Shown here: piece after piece, positions 60,484 to 64,000 of the stretch
How the letters are laid out: each line of letters begins with the position of its first letter
How positions within the stretch are numbered: position 1 is the first letter of the stretch
Assembly: GCA_964651245.1 (NCBI GenBank)
Contig: CAZYVI010000017.1
Location: 42,956 to 106,955, forward strand
DNA length: 64,000 nt
DNA from: Avedoeria sp964651245
GTDB lineage: Bacteria > Chloroflexota > Anaerolineae > Epilineales > Epilineaceae
Direction: 5' to 3'
Position numbers and translations under genes: made by a program
The notes under the pieces: model-generated
Seen by the model: only the letters and a program-made list of their open reading frames with translations
The model's database searches: none
Told to the model about the DNA's origin: nothing

Positions 60484-60532
60484 GCGCGGGGCTCCTGCGG
60501 TGGGGGCTCGCGTGCGGGTGCGAGCGATGGCG

Positions 60533-60562
60533 AGCGTACCGGGTGCGGTCGACCGCGGTCAA
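60533..60562 (-). promoter_or_regulatory. Promoter TTGACC-N18-TACGCT with palindromic spacer before the beta-lactamase-like gene
   Basis: On the minus strand, -35 TTGACC (60557-60562) and -10 TACGCT (60533-60538) have an 18-base spacer. Within it GCGGTCGACCGC (60545-60556) is a perfect 12-base palindrome, with an overlapping GACCGCGGTC (60551-60560) that is also self-complementary. A repressor bound there would block polymerase. The gene start is at 60483. Confidence 0.5.
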
Positions 60563-60602
60563 GCGCGGCGGGCGGGGGGGGGCGCTGGCGGCCCCGGCGG
60601 CG

Positions 60603-62222
60603 TCACGTCGCGAGGGCGCAGCCGTCCTTGCGCGGGTCGCTGCCCCCATGGCGCACGCCGTCACCGTCGACGGCGATGACCTGGCCGCCGCCGAACGTGG
60701 CCGCGGAAGGTGTGGCGTCGCGGGGCACGACGGTGTGACCGCGGCGCGCCAGCGCCTCGTGCGCCCGGTCGGCGAAGCCGGGCTCGAGCGCCAACCGGCC
60801 GTCCGGCAGCAGCTGGAACCGCGGCGCGTCGAGCGCTTGCTGGACGTCGAGGCCGTAGGCGCGAAGGTTCGCCAACAACTGCAGCTGGCCTTGGGGCTGC
60901 ATGTGGCCGCCCATCACGCCGAACACCGCCCGCAGCGCGCCGTCGCGCGGCTCGGTCGCGAGGCCGGGGATGATCGTGTGGAACGGCCGCCGGCCGCCGG
61001 CGAGGCAATTCGGGTGGTCGGGCGCCAGCGTGAAGCCGGCGCCGCGGTTCTGGAGCGGGATGCCGCTGTCGCCGGCGACGAGGCCGCTGCCGAAGCCCAT
61101 ATAGTTCGACTGGATCAACGAGCAGCCGTTGCCGGCGGCGTCGACGGCGGCCACGTAGACGGTGCCGCCAGGCCGCGGCACGCCGGTCGTCGGCGGCGGC
61201 ATGGCGCGGTCGGGCGCGACGCGCGCGCGGCGCTCGGCCAGGTAGCGGGGGTCGAGCAGCGCCGCCACCGGCGCCGCGTAGGCGTCGGGGTCGGCGACGT
61301 GGGCGTCGGCCTCGGCAAAGCCCAGCCGCATCGCCTCGATCAGGTGGTGGAGGTGGTCGACCTCGCCCCACGGCCAGGCGGCGGCGCCGCCCGCCGCCGC
61401 CAGCAGGCCGTCGGCGACGCCGAGCGCCACCAGCGTCGCCAGCCCCTGGCCAGGCGGCGGGCACTGCCACACCCGCCAGCCCAGGCCGTCGACGGCGATC
61501 GGCTCGACCCAGCGGCCGCGGTGGCGGGCGAGGTCGTCGGCGGTCAGCCAGCCGCCGGCAGCAGCGACGGCGTCGGCCATGGCCGTGCCCAGCGGCCCGC
61601 CGTAGAGCGCGTCGCGGCCGCCCTCGGCCACCGCGCGCAGGCTGCGGCCCATCGCCGGCAGCCGGACCACCTGGCCCGGGCGCGGCGCCTGGCCGTCGAA
61701 CAGGAGGTGGCGGCGGGCCGCGGCGTCGGCCGCCAGCAGGCCCTCGCTGGCGCGCCACGCGGCGGCGATGCGCTCGCTGACCGGGTAGCCGCCCTCGGCC
61801 AGGTCCATGGCCGGCGCCAGCAGCGCGGCCAGCGGGCGGGTGCCGGCCGCCGCGGTCAGGGCGGCCCAGGCGTCGACGGCGCCGGGGACGGTGATCGACC
61901 AGGCGCCGCGCGCCGGCACCGCGGCGTGGCCGGCGGCGCGGAGCGCGGCGGAGTCGGCGGCGCGAGGGGCGGCGCCGCTGCCGTCGTAGGCGGTGACGCG
62001 GCGCGTACGGGCGTCGTAGCAGAGCGCGAAGGCGTCGCCGCCCAGCCCGCAGCCGGTCGGTTCGACGACGGCCAGCGCGGCGGCGGCGGCGACGGCGGCG
62101 TCGACCGCGCTGCCGCCGTCGAGCAGCTGGCGCGCGCCGGCCATCGCCGCCAGGGGCTGGCTGGTGGCCACCATGCCGCCGGTGCCCAGGACGGGGCTGC
62201 GGCGGCTCGGGAACGGCTGCAT
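60603..62222 (-). CDS. ggt: Gamma-glutamyltransferase-family Ntn hydrolase
   Basis: 539 residues. GGT proteins are made as a precursor that cuts itself before a catalytic Thr; they hydrolyse or transfer gamma-glutamyl groups, e.g. of glutathione. The N-terminal subunit has MVATSQPLAAMAGARQLLDGGSAVDAAVAA near 18 and GLGGDAFALCYDA near 62. The Thr is in GGTVYVAAVDAAGN (Thr354), followed by CSLIQSNYMGFGSG. GVMGGHMQPQGQLQLL near 440 and the FGGGQVIAVD end are typical. No signal peptide is visible, so the enzyme is probably cytoplasmic. The start is 6 bases after TACAAT, implying a leaderless transcript. It is divergent from padR, whose -10 faces the other way 8 bases further. Confidence 0.9.
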   Translation of the reverse strand: MQPFPSRRSPVLGTGGMVATSQPLAAMAGARQLLDGGSAVDAAVAAAAALAVVEPTGCGLGGDAFALCYDARTRRVTAYDGSGAAPRAADSAALRAAGHAAVPARGAWSITVPGAVDAWAALTAAAGTRPLAALLAPAMDLAEGGYPVSERIAAAWRASEGLLAADAAARRHLLFDGQAPRPGQVVRLPAMGRSLRAVAEGGRDALYGGPLGTAMADAVAAAGGWLTADDLARHRGRWVEPIAVDGLGWRVWQCPPPGQGLATLVALGVADGLLAAAGGAAAWPWGEVDHLHHLIEAMRLGFAEADAHVADPDAYAAPVAALLDPRYLAERRARVAPDRAMPPPTTGVPRPGGTVYVAAVDAAGNGCSLIQSNYMGFGSGLVAGDSGIPLQNRGAGFTLAPDHPNCLAGGRRPFHTIIPGLATEPRDGALRAVFGVMGGHMQPQGQLQLLANLRAYGLDVQQALDAPRFQLLPDGRLALEPGFADRAHEALARRGHTVVPRDATPSAATFGGGQVIAVDGDGVRHGGSDPRKDGCALAT

Positions 62223-62228
62223 CGCCCG

Positions 62229-62234
62229 ATTGTA
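62229..62234 (-). promoter_or_regulatory. -10 element (TACAAT) of ggt, leaderless
   Basis: TACAAT on the minus strand, 6 bases before the ATG at 62222. It is only 8 bases from the opposite-facing TATACT, so the two promoters overlap back to back. Confidence 0.5.
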
Positions 62235-62242
62235 GGCCGCGG

Positions 62243-62248
62243 TATACT
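62243..62248 (+). promoter_or_regulatory. -10 element (TATACT) of padR
   Basis: TATACT in GGTATACTCGCC, about 78 bases before the ATG at 62327. It overlaps the divergent ggt promoter region, so a PadR operator here could control both genes. No clear -35. Confidence 0.45.
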
Positions 62249-62326
62249 CGCCGTGCCCTGCGCCCCGCCGGTCCCGGCACCGGCGGCCGCGGCGCCGGGC
62301 GACGGGGTGTGTCTGCCGTGGCCCGC

Positions 62327-62665
62327 ATGACCGACGACGACAAGTGGATGGCCCAGCTGCGCCGCGGCTCGCTCGAGCTGTGCGTGCTGGCGATCCTGGC
62401 CCGCGGCCGGCGCTACGGCTACGACATCGTCCAGGCTCTGTCCGGCGCCGATGGGCTGGTCATCAAGGAAGGGACGATCTACCCGCTGCTCAACCGGCTG
62501 CGCTCCGAGGGGTTGGTGGCGGCCGAGTGGCAGCCGTCGCCGCAGGGCCCGGACCGCAAGTACTACGCGCTGACCGAAGGGGGCCGGGCGCGGCTGGCCG
62601 CGGTCCGCACCCAGTGGCGCGTCTTCGCCGACGACATCGAGCGCATCCTCGAGGGCGAGGCATGA
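62327..62665 (+). CDS. PadR-family transcriptional regulator
   Basis: 112 residues. The winged-helix PadR domain begins LRRGSLELCVLAILARGRRYGYDIVQAL, the standard start, and includes IKEGTIYPLLNRLRSEGLV near 46 (recognition helix) and YYALTEGGRARL near 78 (wing). PadR proteins are often repressors of transporters or neighbouring membrane genes. Three starts are possible (GTG at 62309, GTG at 62318, ATG at 62327); the ATG gives the usual family length, and no ribosome site is convincing for any. The downstream membrane gene overlaps its stop (ATGA), a typical PadR-partner arrangement. The gene is divergent from ggt. Confidence 0.85.
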   Translation: MTDDDKWMAQLRRGSLELCVLAILARGRRYGYDIVQALSGADGLVIKEGTIYPLLNRLRSEGLVAAEWQPSPQGPDRKYYALTEGGRARLAAVRTQWRVFADDIERILEGEA

Positions 62666-63480
62666 ACACCGAGCTGCAGCGCATCCGCGACGACTACCTG
62701 GCGCGCCTGCGCCGGAGCCTCCGCCGCGTCACGCCCGACGTGGCCGCCGAGGCCGAACAGGAGATCCGGGCCCACATCGAGGACGCCCTGGCCGCCCGCG
62801 GCGAGCCAACGGTCGGCGCGCTGCTCGACGTCCTCGAGCGACTGGGCCCGCCCGAGGCGTACGCGCCCGACGTGGCCCTCTACATGATGGTGGACCGGGG
62901 TTACCACGAGTGGTCGCTGCGCCACATGATCGGCAGCGCCCGATTCTGGGCGCTGTCGACGGCAGCCGGCGCCGTGGTGGTCGTCATCTTCGGGTTGCTC
63001 TATGCGATTGTTCTGGCGGCGATCGCGGCCGGCGTCCAGCACGTGGTGGCCGACGTCGTGCGGCCGGGCGGCGGCGCGTTCCGGGTGGTGCCGGGCGCGC
63101 CGACGTGGCTGCTGCTCACCGTCGGCCCCGTCGGGCTCGTCGCCCTGACCGCCGTGCTGCGCTGGTTCATCGGCCACTACGTCCAGCGGGCGCGCCCGGC
63201 CGGCCTCGGCGGCGCCGTGGACGAGCGGGACTGGGCCAGCCAGACGCAGCGCACGATCCTGACGCTCGCCTTGATCGGCCTCGTCGTCACCGTCGCCGGC
63301 GGCGTGCTCGCCCAGGGCCTGCGCTTCGAGCAGGCGTGCCGGGTGCACATCGACGGCGCAGCGCTGCGGTCGCCGATGGCGATCGTCGGCTACGCCGGGC
63401 TGGTGCTGTTCTTCCTGGCGCCCGTCGTCGGCCTCATGCTCGGCCTGCGCGCCCGCGACGACGCCGGCGACGGCTACTAG
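62662..63480 (+). CDS. Membrane protein paired with PadR (DUF1700-like)
   Basis: 272 residues. The first 75 are soluble and helical (ELQRIRDDYLARLRRSLRRV, then EAEQEIRAHIEDALAARGE and LLDVLERLGPPEAYA), as in the DUF1700/HAAS proteins encoded beside PadR regulators. Four membrane helices follow: near 95-120 (FWALSTAAGAVVVVIFGLL), 145-165, 200-225 and 245-265. The charged segment between the second and third is cytoplasmic. The protein is likely a signal or stress partner whose transcription PadR controls. The ATGA overlap with padR shows translational coupling. No further gene is seen downstream in the window. Confidence 0.75.
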   Translation: MNTELQRIRDDYLARLRRSLRRVTPDVAAEAEQEIRAHIEDALAARGEPTVGALLDVLERLGPPEAYAPDVALYMMVDRGYHEWSLRHMIGSARFWALSTAAGAVVVVIFGLLYAIVLAAIAAGVQHVVADVVRPGGGAFRVVPGAPTWLLLTVGPVGLVALTAVLRWFIGHYVQRARPAGLGGAVDERDWASQTQRTILTLALIGLVVTVAGGVLAQGLRFEQACRVHIDGAALRSPMAIVGYAGLVLFFLAPVVGLMLGLRARDDAGDGY

Positions 63481-63590
63481 ACGCCGCACGCGGTCACGCG
63501 GGCCCCGGGTCGGACACGTCGGCCCACGTCGGCCGACGGCGGCGCGCCCGTCGCGTCGAACGGCCCCGCCCGCCGCGGGACAGCGCGGAC

Positions 63591-63619
63591 TTGACCGGCC
63601 GCGGCGGCGTGCGTATCGT
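63591..63619 (+). promoter_or_regulatory. Promoter TTGACC-N17-TATCGT (upstream of the tandem pair)
   Basis: -35 TTGACC at 63591-63596 and -10 TATCGT at 63614-63619, spacer 17. It is about 107 bases upstream of the stronger promoter and points the same way. Confidence 0.55.
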
Positions 63620-63697
63620 CTGCCGCCCGCGCCGGCAAGCCGCCGGGGTGGGACGGGCGAGAGGCGAGCCGGATCCGAACCGTTGCTGCGCGAACGC

Positions 63698-63726
63698 TTG
63701 ACAGCGGCCAGCGGATCCACTATGCT
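63698..63726 (+). promoter_or_regulatory. Consensus promoter TTGACA-N17-TATGCT (downstream of the tandem pair)
   Basis: -35 TTGACA at 63698-63703 is perfect, spacer 17, -10 TATGCT at 63721-63726. This is the closest match to the sigma-70-type consensus in the window and predicts strong transcription from about 63733. Confidence 0.75.
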
Positions 63727-63732
63727 ATCGCG

Positions 63733-63905
63733 CTCGAGCGAATCGAGATCCGCCACCGGTGCGGGTGTCGCGAACAACCCAGGCGTCGACCCGACTCGCA
63801 AGGGGGGACATCGGACAGCAGCGCACTCGTGAGCGACGCACGTCGCGAAGCAGAGATGTTGTCTGGGTGTCTCCGCCGGGACCGTTCGGTCCGGGCGTTT
63901 TCTTT
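63733..63905 (+). ncRNA. Candidate small RNA or attenuated leader
   Basis: About 173 bases between the consensus promoter and the terminator. Foldable elements are GCGAC-GCAC-GTCGC near 63833 and a long-range pairing of ACCCAGGCG (63777-63785) with TGTCTGGGT (63860-63868), with two G-U pairs. The length is that of 6S RNA, but I see no 6S consensus. It might instead be an attenuator leader for a highly expressed operon such as rRNA or a translation factor. Confidence 0.35.
63875..63905 (+). terminator. Rho-independent terminator
   Basis: GCC-G-GGACC (63875-63883) pairs with GGTCC-G-GGC (63888-63896) around the loop GTTC, with one G-G mismatch. The tail is GTTTTCTTT (63897-63905), the only long T-run among the hairpins of the window. 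Confidence 0.65.
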
Positions 63906-64000
63906 GTCGGGACGCGCACCTGCGCCGCGAGGCGCGGGTCTGGGCGCGGCGAGGGACCTTAACACTAGAAGAGAGAGCAGAAGCGGGCGCTCAGGGGTGG

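Larger units (their letters stand above)
63481..64000. other. Non-coding end of the window with tandem promoters
   Basis: About 520 bases with no recognised gene. Two promoters, a structured transcript region and an intrinsic terminator are listed separately. A GTG-initiated frame from near 63825 stays open to the window end, but it has no ribosome site or recognisable protein. The sequence after 63905 could be the leader of a gene beyond the window. Confidence 0.6.

Noticed and set aside
63840..63905. T-box leader.
   Set aside because: GGGTGTCTCC near 63864 only loosely resembles the T-box motif, and no specifier or stem I pattern was found.

Overview
The window is a very GC-rich, densely coded bacterial chromosome segment with no rRNA, tRNA, IS element or CRISPR array visible. 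I infer an uncultured member of the Chloroflexota (Anaerolineae/Caldilineae-like). The grounds are many exported proteins with Pro/Thr-rich linkers, a recurring short tail motif of the type hLPhhhR, beta-propeller plus VWA surface proteins, a UPF0182 protein, and an AAA/R3H protein beside tmk and gmk. This assignment rests on gene content and style only; no marker gene was aligned.

Layout. 0-4.4 kb (minus): envelope polysaccharide genes (WecA/TagO-type transferase, O-antigen ligase-like protein with TPRs). 4.5-10.5 kb (plus): a secreted repeat protein and a 1111-residue nucleotide cyclase - NACHT - FGE-fold protein that looks like a conflict or signal-sensing STAND protein. 10.5-15 kb: a DUF4126 membrane protein, a UvrD/PcrA helicase and a two-S1-domain protein behind a structured leader. 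15.1-22 kb (plus): a propeller/VWA surface protein and a UPF0182 protein. 22.1-24.9 kb (minus): an M23 peptidase - PD40 lipoprotein - Maf operon. 25.3-27.2 kb (plus): an OmpR-type regulator lacking its phosphoacceptor Asp, and RNase Z. 27.2-30.4 kb (minus): a BTAD regulator, an HTH-like unknown and a CapA-type protein. 30.47-31.07 kb (plus): a lipoprotein-like thioredoxin whose WCxxC motif is W-UGA-xx-C with a bacterial SECIS-like hairpin after the UGA, i.e. a probable selenoprotein. 31.1-38.0 kb (minus): GNAT-like - AAA/R3H - tmk - gmk - priA. 38.1-51.6 kb (minus): a solute-binding lipoprotein, three tandem propeller/VWA paralogues, a cyclase-family hydrolase and a PD40 protein. 51.9-55.2 kb: an FAD amine-oxidase-like enzyme, an LVIVD protein and pdxH. 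55.4-57.4 kb (minus): a visibly less GC-rich patch with an unknown exported protein and a metzincin-like protein. 57.4-62.2 kb (minus): PgeF, a serine beta-lactamase-like hydrolase and a gamma-glutamyltransferase. 62.3-63.5 kb (plus): a PadR regulator and its membrane partner. 63.5-64 kb: a promoter pair and an intrinsic terminator, with no gene recognised inside the window.

How it works together. Much of the region serves the cell surface: polysaccharide assembly, cell-wall hydrolysis and editing (M23, PgeF), propeller/VWA adhesin-like proteins and exported lipoproteins. Housekeeping genes (pcrA, tmk, gmk, priA, rnz, pdxH, maf) are interleaved. Translational coupling through ATGA or GTGA overlaps is common. 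Promoters can often be read: several are TTGACC/TTGCCA-N17/18-TAnnnT, and several minus-strand genes have TATAAT or TACAAT only 6-9 nt before the start codon, implying leaderless mRNAs. The strongest items for follow-up are the UGA-containing thioredoxin, the cyclase-NACHT-FGE protein, the Asp-less response regulator and the nested VWA family.
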